Below are positions 1-5,115 of a DNA stretch of 7,332 nt, piece after piece. A program made the translations under genes and the position numbers. Position 1 is the stretch's first letter. Each line of letters opens with the position of its first letter. The notes beneath the pieces were generated by a model that saw only the letters and a program-made list of their open reading frames with translations, had not been told where the DNA came from and did not search any database. Source of the DNA: Acidobacteriota bacterium (GTDB taxonomy: Bacteria > Acidobacteriota > Vicinamibacteria > Vicinamibacterales > Fen-181); the NCBI GenBank assembly GCA_003157675.1, contig PMKG01000197.1:12656-19987 (forward strand), in the 5' to 3' direction.

Positions 1-1
1 G

Positions 2-817
2 GGCAGCCGGAACGCAAGCGGCGAGCCGCACCTCGATCTCAACTACCCGGGCTTCAATCTCAACATCTCGGACCAGCGGCGCGCCGAGGAGTTCTGCCGC
101 GATTTCGACCGGATGGTGGCTGCAGGCACGCTGCCGCAGTTCCTTTACATCTACCAGCCGAACGATCACATGGGGAACGTCCAGGCGAAGAACCTCGCCG
201 AGCGGGTGCCGGCGCTGCAGGTGGCCGACGGCGACGCCGCGCTCGGCATGGTGGTCGACCACATCATGCGAAGCCGGGTGTACTACGACCCGAAGACGGG
301 CGAGGGCAGCGCCATCTTCATCACCTGGGACGACGCCCAGTCGACGCTCGATCACCTCCACCCGCACCGGACACCGCTCGTGGTCGTCAGCCCCTACGCG
401 AAGCCCGGCGCGGCGACGCGCCACTACAGCACGGCTTCGATTGTGAAGACGGAGGAACTGCTGCTCGGCCTGCCTCCCAACAACCTGGGCGACCTGGTCG
501 CCACCGATCTGCGCGACATGTTCCAGTCCGGGTACAACGGCGTGACCGCGGACCAGTTGCGCTTCACGCGGACGTACTCGTACGCCGCGTCGCAGGAGGG
601 GTTGAAGATCTGGGCCCTCGTCGAGAAGCTGGACCTCTCTGGACCGGACCGCGACAGCCGGCGGCTCGGATCGCTCGCGCGCCTCTCGATGCTGGCCGAC
701 AGGCTGCACGCCGAGGCGGAGCGGACGCAGGCGCTCGGCGACCCGTCGTACGCCCGCCGCCAGGCGGAACTGTACGAGCTGGCGGAGGGACTCGTCAGGG
801 GAGAAGACAGGGACTAG
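2..817 (+). CDS. Phosphoesterase-family protein (PF04185-like), 5'-truncated
   Basis: The reading frame is already open at base 2, so the N-terminus lies outside the window; an internal ATG at 113 is not the real start. The visible 271 residues match the C-terminal part of the phosphoesterase family that is often fused behind a YncE-type beta-propeller. Hallmarks are LNYPGFNLNISDQRRAEEF near the start, QPNDH (bases 155-169), the metal-site block TWDDAQSTLDHLHPHR (about 323-370) and VSPYAKPG just after it. These enzymes belong to the alkaline phosphatase superfamily and hydrolyse phosphate esters, usually outside the cytoplasm; the substrate cannot be read from the sequence. GLPPNN and TDLRDMF mark the end of the family domain, followed by a charged, probably helical tail of about 90 residues. 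The gene ends with TAG and converges on the PLP-enzyme gene. Family is secure; export and the propeller are inferred. Confidence 0.88.
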   Translation, partial: GSRNASGEPHLDLNYPGFNLNISDQRRAEEFCRDFDRMVAAGTLPQFLYIYQPNDHMGNVQAKNLAERVPALQVADGDAALGMVVDHIMRSRVYYDPKTGEGSAIFITWDDAQSTLDHLHPHRTPLVVVSPYAKPGAATRHYSTASIVKTEELLLGLPPNNLGDLVATDLRDMFQSGYNGVTADQLRFTRTYSYAASQEGLKIWALVEKLDLSGPDRDSRRLGSLARLSMLADRLHAEAERTQALGDPSYARRQAELYELAEGLVRGEDRD

Positions 818-835
818 GACAGATGTAGCCCGACT

Positions 836-951
836 CTTACATCTTGCGATCGTGTGATCGTGCGATCGTGCGAGCCGTCGGCCACGCGGCCGCTCGTGTC
901 CCAGATCGCAAGATACTTAGATCGCAAGATCGCGAGATTCGAAGATCACGT
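836..951. repeat. Inverted arrays of degenerate GATC octamers between convergent genes
   Basis: The spacer between two convergent genes is built of 8-base units in strict register. The left arm (836-875) has five units ending in ATC or a variant, such as ttgcgatc, gtgtgatc and gtgcgatc. The right arm (904-951) has six units beginning with GAT, such as gatcgcaa, gatactta and gatcgcga. The right-arm units are the reverse complement of the left-arm type: atcttgcgatc at 841-851 has perfect 11-base inverted copies at 904-914 and 920-930. A transcript from either side could fold into a long imperfect hairpin with a roughly 28-base unrelated centre (876-903). The right arm runs into the last codons of the PLP-enzyme gene. 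A bidirectional terminator or mRNA-end stabiliser is possible, but there is no T-tract. Confidence 0.7.
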
Positions 952-2202
952 CAGCTCTGCCCGGAGCGCGTTGACCAGAGCGTCCACATCCTCCGGCGTG
1001 TTGAAGAGGTGCGTCGAGATGCGGTGGCCGTTGAACCACTGCGACGGCACGACCTTCACCACGACGTGGTGACGTCGAGACAGGCGCTCGTAGAGGTCCT
1101 CGCTCTTCACCGCGTCGGGCAGCACGTAGGACAGCATCGGCGAGGCCGCAGGGCCGTCCGGCGAACTGACGATGCGAAGGCGAGGCACGCCCTGGAGCGC
1201 GGTGAAGACACGCTGGCGGAGCGCCAGGTTGTAGCGCTCGATGGCGCCGATGCCGATCGCGTTGAGGTAATCGACGGCCGTGGCCATCGCGAGCACGCCC
1301 GGGATGTTGGTCACGCCTGACGAGGCGGAGTACACGGCGCGCCCGGCCTGGAGCGGGATCGGATCGACCGCGTTGCCGATCGCCCCGCTCAGGTAGAGCA
1401 GCCCCGTGCCCGCCGGGGCCAGCAGCCACTTGTGTCCGCTCGCGACATACACGTCGCACCCGAGCGCCTTCACGTCGACGGCGATCGCGCCGACCGCCTG
1501 CGCCCCGTCCACGACCGAGAGGCATCCCCGCTCCCGTGCGAGTGCGCACAGGAGGGCCACCGGCATTCGCAGGCCGGTGCTCGTGAGCAGGTGCGAGAAC
1601 GACATCACGCGTGTCCGCGGCGTGATGGCGCTCGCAAACCGGTCGACGATCGCGCGGGCGTCGTGCTCGCCCGGGCGGATCGGCACGACGTCCAGCGCCA
1701 CGCCGTGCTTCCTGGCGACGTAGTCCCAGCAGACGCAACCGCCGGGGTGCTCCTGGTCGGTCGTCAGCACCCGGTCGCCGGCCTTCAGGCCCAGCCCTTG
1801 CGCCACCCAGTTCATCCCCTCGGTCGTGCTGCGGGTGACGAGCAGCTCGTCTCTCCCGCAGCCGACAAACGCGGCCACCTTCGCGCGCGTCTCTTCCATG
1901 GCCTGCTCGTGCGGGCCGTAGGCGTAGTAGACCGGGTTCTGCTCGAGCTCCCGCCACGCGGCGATGACCCGGTCCATCACGGGCCGAGGCGTCGGGCCGA
2001 GCGAGCCGGTCTGCAGGTAGACGACGCCCGGCGCGAAGAGGAAGTCGTCCGCGCGCGGGGCGAGGCCGCGGGGTCGGTCGGGCGGCTGCCGCATCGGGCG
2101 GTCCGGCTCCATTCGCCACGCGGCCGCTGACAGCGGCACCGCGGAGAGCAGGCTCATGGAGGCAATGAACGCGCGTCGGGAATGATCGGCAGGTGTGGTC
2201 AT
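946..2202 (-). CDS. Tat-exported class V aminotransferase-fold PLP enzyme
   Basis: A 418-residue fold-type I PLP enzyme of the aminotransferase class V family (cysteine desulfurase / isopenicillin N epimerase-like). The N-terminus has a twin-arginine signal, SRRAFIA at residues 8-14, followed by a hydrophobic stretch to about residue 28, so export of the folded, cofactor-loaded enzyme is predicted. Core motifs are TGSLGPTP (65-72), TRSTTEGMN (123-131), SFSHLLTSTG (201-210), the PLP-pyridine aspartate in VDGAQAVGAI (D232) and the Schiff-base lysine in SGHKW (K258). The C-terminal RISTHLFNTPEDVD (394-407) is also typical of the family. Length is normal for a complete enzyme plus signal. The ATG at 2202 is chosen because the Tat motif follows at once; the purine run GGGGGAG lies only 2 bases upstream, an unusually tight Shine-Dalgarno. 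Substrate is unknown: desulfurase, lyase or epimerase activity cannot be separated by eye. It sits 107 bases downstream of the thioredoxin-like gene on the same strand. Confidence 0.9.
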   Translation of the reverse strand: MTTPADHSRRAFIASMSLLSAVPLSAAAWRMEPDRPMRQPPDRPRGLAPRADDFLFAPGVVYLQTGSLGPTPRPVMDRVIAAWRELEQNPVYYAYGPHEQAMEETRAKVAAFVGCGRDELLVTRSTTEGMNWVAQGLGLKAGDRVLTTDQEHPGGCVCWDYVARKHGVALDVVPIRPGEHDARAIVDRFASAITPRTRVMSFSHLLTSTGLRMPVALLCALARERGCLSVVDGAQAVGAIAVDVKALGCDVYVASGHKWLLAPAGTGLLYLSGAIGNAVDPIPLQAGRAVYSASSGVTNIPGVLAMATAVDYLNAIGIGAIERYNLALRQRVFTALQGVPRLRIVSSPDGPAASPMLSYVLPDAVKSEDLYERLSRRHHVVVKVVPSQWFNGHRISTHLFNTPEDVDALVNALRAELT

Positions 2203-2309
2203 GGCTCCCCCGGTGCGGTGGATGGCGACGCAGGCGCGATCTTACACCGCGGGGCAGAGACGAGGGACGCTTGTCCGCCGAAGCCCGAAGCCGTGTGTAG
2301 GGCGACCCT

Positions 2310-2831
2310 TCAGGGTTGCCGACGGGCGAGAAACTGCAGCATGCCGTCGAGGGGGAGGTAGCCGTCGTGCCGGCGCACGATCTTGCCGCTCGCATCGAGG
2401 ACGAGAACCGCGGGGATCGCCGGCACGTCGTAGCGGTCCGAGAGCGTGCTGTCGGCGTCGATGTCCACCTTCACGGGGATGAACGAGGCGTTGACGGCCG
2501 CCGTCACGCCGGGGTCGGGCCAGACCTCGTGCTTCATCGCGATGCAGGGCGGGCACCAGCTCGCGGAGAACTCGACCAGCACGAGGCTGCGCCGCGCGCG
2601 CGCCTCGCGAAGCGCCGACGGGAGGTCCGTCCGCCACGCGATGGACGTCGACGGGTCCGGCGCGCCGCTGGCGCGGTCATACCAGCCCTTCAGCATCGGC
2701 CACTGCGTGCCGACGGCCAGCGTGACCAGGAGCACCCAGAAGACCGGCTCGCGGCGCTTCCACGCGGCGTTGATGAGGCTGCGGACGTCTCGCACGGGGG
2801 TTCCCTTCAGGCGGTTTCGACGGTCCGCCAT
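2310..2831 (-). CDS. Membrane-anchored thioredoxin-like protein
   Basis: A 173-residue thioredoxin-fold protein. A short basic N-terminus (KRR at 26-28) precedes one membrane helix (about residues 29-47), so by the positive-inside rule the thioredoxin domain faces the periplasm. The domain carries the redox motif WCPPC (C93 and C96) after VLVEFSAS, and the cis-proline segment VPAIPAVLVLD (P140). It resembles the C-terminal domain of DsbD and related one-domain thioredoxins, which reduce or isomerise disulfides in exported proteins. The frame is open up to 2939, but a start there would overlap the divergent DUF2007 gene. The ATG at 2831 avoids that and leaves a typical anchor, although no clear Shine-Dalgarno precedes it. 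It lies upstream of the Tat PLP enzyme and may share its transcript. Fold and topology are well supported; the redox partner is unknown. Confidence 0.87.
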   Translation of the reverse strand: MADRRNRLKGTPVRDVRSLINAAWKRREPVFWVLLVTLAVGTQWPMLKGWYDRASGAPDPSTSIAWRTDLPSALREARARRSLVLVEFSASWCPPCIAMKHEVWPDPGVTAAVNASFIPVKVDIDADSTLSDRYDVPAIPAVLVLDASGKIVRRHDGYLPLDGMLQFLARRQP

Positions 2832-2902
2832 ACGATCATAAGACACAGAAACGGGCGGCGGAGTGACAAAGGCTGCCCGGGCCGGACCTTCGGCCGCCAT
2901 GC

Positions 2903-2908
2903 TATGCT
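2903..2908 (+). promoter_or_regulatory. Possible -10 box for a leaderless DUF2007 transcript
   Basis: TATGCT ends 8 bases before the ATG at 2917, so transcription from it would begin at or next to the start codon. No Shine-Dalgarno is visible before that ATG, which fits a leaderless message. No -35 hexamer is seen at the right distance, so this is weak. Confidence 0.3.
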
Positions 2909-2916
2909 CTGCCCTT

Positions 2917-3264
2917 ATGCCGACGCCAGCATGGGTCATCGTCTACACGGGGAACGCCGCCGACACCGCGATGCTCTACAGCCTGCTCGAGGCCGAGGAG
3001 ATCCCGGTGCGCATCGGCGACGAAGTCATGGGCACGCTGGCCCCGTATATCATCGACGGGGGACAGTTGGCGTCGGTGAAAGTGCTGGTGCCCGAGGACC
3101 GGGTCGTCGATGCCGAGGAAGTCGTGAACGAGTTCGTCGAGGAGACGAAGGCGCAGGCCGCCACGGCCTCCCCGTCGTTCAAGCCCTGGACGTGCCCGTG
3201 CTGCCACGAGCAGAACGATGGGACGTTCGGGCTATGCTGGAACTGTCAGACTGGGAAAGGGTAG
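2917..3264 (+). CDS. DUF2007-type protein with C-terminal RanBP2-like zinc finger
   Basis: A 115-residue soluble protein. Residues 5-75 fit the DUF2007 'putative signal-transducing' domain: a ferredoxin-like opening WVIVYTGNAADTAMLYSLLE, a variable GDEVMG segment, then VKVLVPEDRVVDAEEVV. After an Ala/Ser linker the tail is W91-T-C93-x2-C96-x3-N100-x6-C107-x2-C110, which fits the RanBP2-type zinc-finger spacing exactly, including the Trp and Asn. DUF2007 proteins often carry such a C-terminal Cys4 module; their molecular role is not established. The ATG at 2917 is preferred over upstream in-frame codons (GTG 2863, ATG 2899) because the domain begins immediately after it. There is no ribosome binding site upstream. 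It is divergent from the thioredoxin-like gene (85 bases between starts) and 104 bases ahead of the aldolase gene on the same strand. Confidence 0.85.
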   Translation: MPTPAWVIVYTGNAADTAMLYSLLEAEEIPVRIGDEVMGTLAPYIIDGGQLASVKVLVPEDRVVDAEEVVNEFVEETKAQAATASPSFKPWTCPCCHEQNDGTFGLCWNCQTGKG

Positions 3265-3310
3265 GGAGCCGGCTGGCGACCCGCGGCGTGCGGCCTGCGG
3301 CTGTGCATAG

Positions 3311-3358
3311 CGTGACGCGCGTGACGCCGCCGCAAGTCGTGAGCCGTGAGCCGGAAGG
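3311..3358. repeat. Short tandem repeats in the DUF2007-aldolase spacer
   Basis: cgtgacgcg at 3311-3319 is followed at once by cgtgacgcc at 3320-3328. After nine unrelated bases come cgtgagc at 3338-3344, an exact tandem copy at 3345-3351, and a decayed third unit cggaagg. The last unit supplies most of the Shine-Dalgarno of the aldolase gene. Confidence 0.6.
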
Positions 3359-3359
3359 G
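3353..3359 (+). promoter_or_regulatory. Ribosome binding site of the aldolase gene
   Basis: GGAAGGG, 9 bases before the ATG at 3369. It favours that start over the much longer open frame running upstream to 2316. Confidence 0.6.
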
Positions 3360-3368
3360 CACACCGTC

Positions 3369-4154
3369 ATGTCAGATTCATCGCACCACACGTTCCGTGA
3401 TCGGCTCGCCCGGCGCGAGCCGCTGCTGGGCACGCTGCTGACGCTGCCGTCGCCCGAGATCGCCGAGCTGCTGGCCTCCGCCGGCTTCGACTGGCTGTTC
3501 ATCGACATGGAGCACGGCCTGCTCGACTTCGAGATCGTGCAGCGGATGGTGCAGGCCGCAGGGTCCGCGTGCCCCTGCCTCGTTCGTGTCCCCTACAACG
3601 AGCCGATCCTGATCGGCAAGGCGCTCGACACCGGGGCGGCCGGCGTCATCGTCCCGCACGTGGGCACGCCGGAAGAGGCGCGCGCCGCGGTGCGGGCCGC
3701 GAAGTACCCGCCGACGGGCGCGCGGAGCATCGGGGCCGGTCGCGCGCAGGGCTACGGCCGCCGCATCCAGCAGGCGATCGCCGGCGACAACGAATCCACG
3801 GTCGTGGTGGCGCAGGTCGAGCACGCCGATGCGGTGCCGCAGATGGCCGAGATCGTCGCGGTCCGCGGCGTGAACGCCGTGTTCATCGGTCCGTTCGACC
3901 TGTCGGCCAGCTTCGGCAAGCCCGGCGAGATCGACGCGCCCGACGTGAGGCAGGCGATCGGCGCCATCGTGGCGGCCTGTGCCGCGCGGCCGCTGCCGTG
4001 CGGGCTGTTCGTGGGCGACGGCGACGCGGCGTGCCGCGCCTTCGGCGACGGGCACTCGCTCGTCTGCGCGGCGACCGACACGCTTCTGCTTGGGGATGCG
4101 GCCAGCCGCCTGCGGTCGGCGTCGGCCCCGGACGGGAGCGGCGCGCGTGGCTGA
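3369..4154 (+). CDS. HpcH/HpaI-family class II aldolase
   Basis: A 261-residue protein of the HpcH/HpaI aldolase/citrate lyase family, whose members cleave or form 2-keto-3-deoxy acids with pyruvate as one partner, using a divalent metal. The barrel begins at LLGTLLTLPSPEIAELLASAG. Signature residues align with E. coli HpaI: His49 in FIDMEHG (general base), Arg73 in LVRVP (pyruvate binding), Glu151 in AQVE and Asp177 in GPFDLSAS (metal ligands). PHVGTPEEA (96-104) and the loop around KYPPTGARS are also typical. All catalytic positions are present and the length is normal, so it should be active. The natural substrate (hydroxyheptenedioate, ketodeoxyglucarate or rhamnonate type) cannot be assigned, and no sugar-acid or aromatic pathway genes adjoin it. 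The ATG at 3369 has a good ribosome site; the frame stays open far upstream only because of GC-rich codon bias. Its stop codon lies inside the start of tadA. Confidence 0.92.
   Translation: MSDSSHHTFRDRLARREPLLGTLLTLPSPEIAELLASAGFDWLFIDMEHGLLDFEIVQRMVQAAGSACPCLVRVPYNEPILIGKALDTGAAGVIVPHVGTPEEARAAVRAAKYPPTGARSIGAGRAQGYGRRIQQAIAGDNESTVVVAQVEHADAVPQMAEIVAVRGVNAVFIGPFDLSASFGKPGEIDAPDVRQAIGAIVAACAARPLPCGLFVGDGDAACRAFGDGHSLVCAATDTLLLGDAASRLRSASAPDGSGARG
4134..4138 (+). promoter_or_regulatory. Ribosome binding site selecting the GTG start of tadA
   Basis: GGGAG, 8 bases before the GTG at 4147 and inside the aldolase coding sequence. It supports the GTG rather than the later in-frame ATG at 4174. 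Confidence 0.6.
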
Positions 4155-4602
4155 GATCGGGCACGAGGCGTTCATGCGCGCGGCGCTCGAGCAGGCCAGG
4201 CTCGGCGCCGCGGCCGGCGAGGTGCCGATCGGTGCCGTCGTGGTGATTGACGGGGCCGTCGCGGGCGCCGGTTTCAACCAGCCGATCGGGAGCGTCGACC
4301 CGACCGCGCACGCCGAGATCGTCGCCATCAGGGAAGCGGCGCGCCGCGAGGGAAACTACCGACTGACCGGCTCGACGCTGTACGTGACCGTCGAGCCGTG
4401 CCTCATGTGCGTCGGCGCGATGGTCCACGCGCGGATCGGCACGCTCGTCTACGGCGCGCTCGAGCCCAAGAGCGGCGCCATCGAATCGGCCACGCGGGCC
4501 CACGAATCGCCCGGCCTCAATCACGCCTTCGACGTCGTCGGCGGCGTGCTCGGCGACGAGTGCGGAGAGATCATCCAGGCGTTCTTCAGGGAAAGACGGT
4601 GA
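4147..4602 (+). CDS. tadA: tRNA-specific adenosine deaminase TadA
   Basis: A 151-residue cytidine-deaminase-fold enzyme that converts A34 to inosine in tRNA-Arg(ACG), allowing one tRNA to read CGU, CGC and CGA. The zinc site is complete: DPTAHAE (H55, catalytic E57) and VEPCLMC (C85, C88). TadA-specific features are EVPIGAVVV near the start, YRLTGSTLYVT, VYGALEPKSGA, the NHAF segment and the terminal FFRERR. Length is typical. Translation probably starts at GTG 4147, which overlaps the aldolase stop by 8 bases and has a properly spaced GGGAG; starting at ATG 4174 would remove the first nine residues of the opening helix. The overlap suggests coupled translation with the aldolase gene. A tRNA-Ser gene follows 104 bases later; tadA next to tRNA-Ser is an arrangement I know from other bacteria, such as Bacillus subtilis. 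Confidence 0.95.
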   Translation: MAEIGHEAFMRAALEQARLGAAAGEVPIGAVVVIDGAVAGAGFNQPIGSVDPTAHAEIVAIREAARREGNYRLTGSTLYVTVEPCLMCVGAMVHARIGTLVYGALEPKSGAIESATRAHESPGLNHAFDVVGGVLGDECGEIIQAFFRERR

Positions 4603-4642
4603 CAGCCGGGCCGAGGGCCGAAGGCTGACGGCTGATGGCCCC
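4601..4642. repeat. Degenerate heptamer array at the tadA 3' end
   Basis: Six consecutive 7-base units in strict register start within the tadA stop codon. They include gacagcc, gggccga twice in a row, aggctga and cggctga, with tggcccc as a decayed last unit. The array ends 11 bases before the -35 box of the tRNA promoter. No open frame or stable perfect hairpin explains it. Confidence 0.65.
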
Positions 4643-4653
4643 GTGCCGTGGTG

Positions 4654-4682
4654 TTGGCGTATTCCGGCGCCTCGGCTACAAT
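4654..4682 (+). promoter_or_regulatory. Sigma70-type promoter for tRNA-Ser
   Basis: TTGGCG (4654-4659) and TACAAT (4677-4682) are separated by exactly 17 bases, giving a good housekeeping promoter. The -10 lies in an AT-rich island that stands out in this GC-rich window. Initiation near 4689 would give a leader of about 18 bases before the mature tRNA 5' end at 4707. Confidence 0.72.
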
Positions 4683-4706
4683 TAGCAATTGCCCATTTCC
4701 TGCCGC

Positions 4707-4797
4707 GGAGAGGTACCGAAGTGGTCGTAACGGGGGCGCCTCGAAAGCGTCTTGTCGCGTAAGCGGCACGTGGGTTCGAATCCCACCCTCTCCGCCA
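4707..4797 (+). tRNA. tRNA-Ser(CGA), reads UCG
   Basis: A complete class II tRNA of 91 bases including an encoded CCA. The acceptor stem GGAGAGG (4707-4713) pairs fully with CCTCTCC (4787-4793), followed by discriminator G and CCA (4795-4797). The D stem is CCG/CGG (4716-4718 with 4731-4733). The anticodon stem GGCGC/GCGTC (4735-4739 with 4747-4751, one G-U pair) holds the loop CTCGAAA, with anticodon CGA at 4742-4744. The long variable arm forms a 5-base stem, 4754-4758 with 4763-4767, around GTAA. The T arm is GTGGG/CCCAC around TTCGAAT. The long variable arm and the G discriminator agree with serine identity. Confidence 0.97.
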
Positions 4798-4805
4798 TTC
4801 GACTC

Positions 4806-4837
4806 GCCTGGCGTTCCCTTCCCGCGAGCCGCCAGGC
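4806..4837 (+). terminator. Hairpin 8 bases after tRNA-Ser, possible terminator
   Basis: GCCTGGCG (4806-4813) is perfectly complementary to CGCCAGGC (4830-4837), with a 16-base loop. The position directly behind the tRNA fits a transcription end or a 3' processing signal. No T-run follows, so it is not a canonical intrinsic terminator. It may equally be part of the repeat complex just downstream. Confidence 0.4.
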
Positions 4838-4867
4838 TCGCTCATGGCACGCCAGCCCATGGAGAAT

Positions 4868-4936
4868 GCCCTGAGCGAACGCAGTGAGTCGCCCCTCGAC
4901 GGTGCTCGGGGCGACCCTGAGCCGAAGTCGAAGGGC
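4868..4936. repeat. Palindromic intergenic repeat (REP/MITE-like)
   Basis: Two copies of one unit lie in opposite orientations. On the minus strand, 4911-4892 reads CCCC-GAGC-ACC-GTCGA-GGGG. On the plus strand, 4915-4935 reads CCCT-GAGC-CGAA-GTCGA-AGGG. A third, partial copy of the left half is CCCTGAGC at 4869-4876. GTCGCCCC (4888-4895) and GGGGCGAC (4908-4915) form a perfect 8-base stem around the inverted unit. I see no coding potential and no transposase. Similar CCC-GAGC-GTCGA-GGG palindromes are familiar to me from intergenic DNA of other GC-rich soil bacteria, but I cannot verify copies elsewhere in this genome. Confidence 0.6.
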
Positions 4937-5115
4937 CTCTTCGCCCCCCTCGGCTTGCCCGACCTCCGGCGAGCTTCGGCCACGCAAGCCAGATTCAGCC
5001 CGACATCGCGTTCAGTCCCGAGAAGAGCGCTCGGGCGTGCCTCCGCACTTGCGCGGCCAGCGCCACGGAGATCGCGCCCGTCACGAGGCCGGCGGCGGTG
5101 GGTGCCGAGCCGGCT
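4937..5115. other. Non-coding spacer, nothing recognised
   Basis: No open frame here has family features or a plausible start signal. The only structure noted is GCCGGC at 5088-5093 and again at 5109-5114; this self-complementary hexamer could form a short hairpin just past the stop of the minus-strand gene, but it lacks a T-tract. I see no SRP RNA core motif, although that RNA sometimes neighbours tRNA-Ser and tadA. Confidence 0.5.

Noticed and set aside
848..935. Cyanobacterial HIP1 octamers, suggested by repeated CGATCG-like sequence
   Set aside because: No exact GCGATCGC is present in the arrays, and the units are tandem rather than dispersed singly.
2203..2309. TAAGAT (minus strand, 2244-2239) as a separate promoter for the PLP enzyme
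   Set aside because: No -35 box is seen at the right spacing, so co-transcription with the thioredoxin gene is at least as likely.
917..2395. 492-residue open frame on the minus strand overlapping the PLP enzyme
   Set aside because: It is an Arg/Ala-rich frame shadow of the 946-2202 gene, caused by high GC; no motifs.
2316..3368. Upstream extension of the aldolase frame, giving a 612-residue open frame
   Set aside because: It overlaps the thioredoxin and DUF2007 genes in other frames, has arginine-rich nonsense composition, and the family start with a good ribosome site is at 3369.
4780..4860. tRNA 3' end as an attachment site for an integrated element
   Set aside because: There is no integrase, no second copy of the tRNA 3' end and no foreign-looking genes in the window.
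3883..4987. Long minus-strand open frames across the tRNA region, containing WDSNPR and ERVGFEPT peptides
   Set aside because: These peptides come from reading tRNA-Ser on its antisense strand. They are a well-known false-gene artefact in databases and have no start signals.
4798..5115. SRP RNA (ffs) after tRNA-Ser, by analogy with the tadA-tRNA-Ser neighbourhood of other bacteria
   Set aside because: Neither strand shows the conserved SRP core (a GGAAGG-AGCAGCC-like loop).
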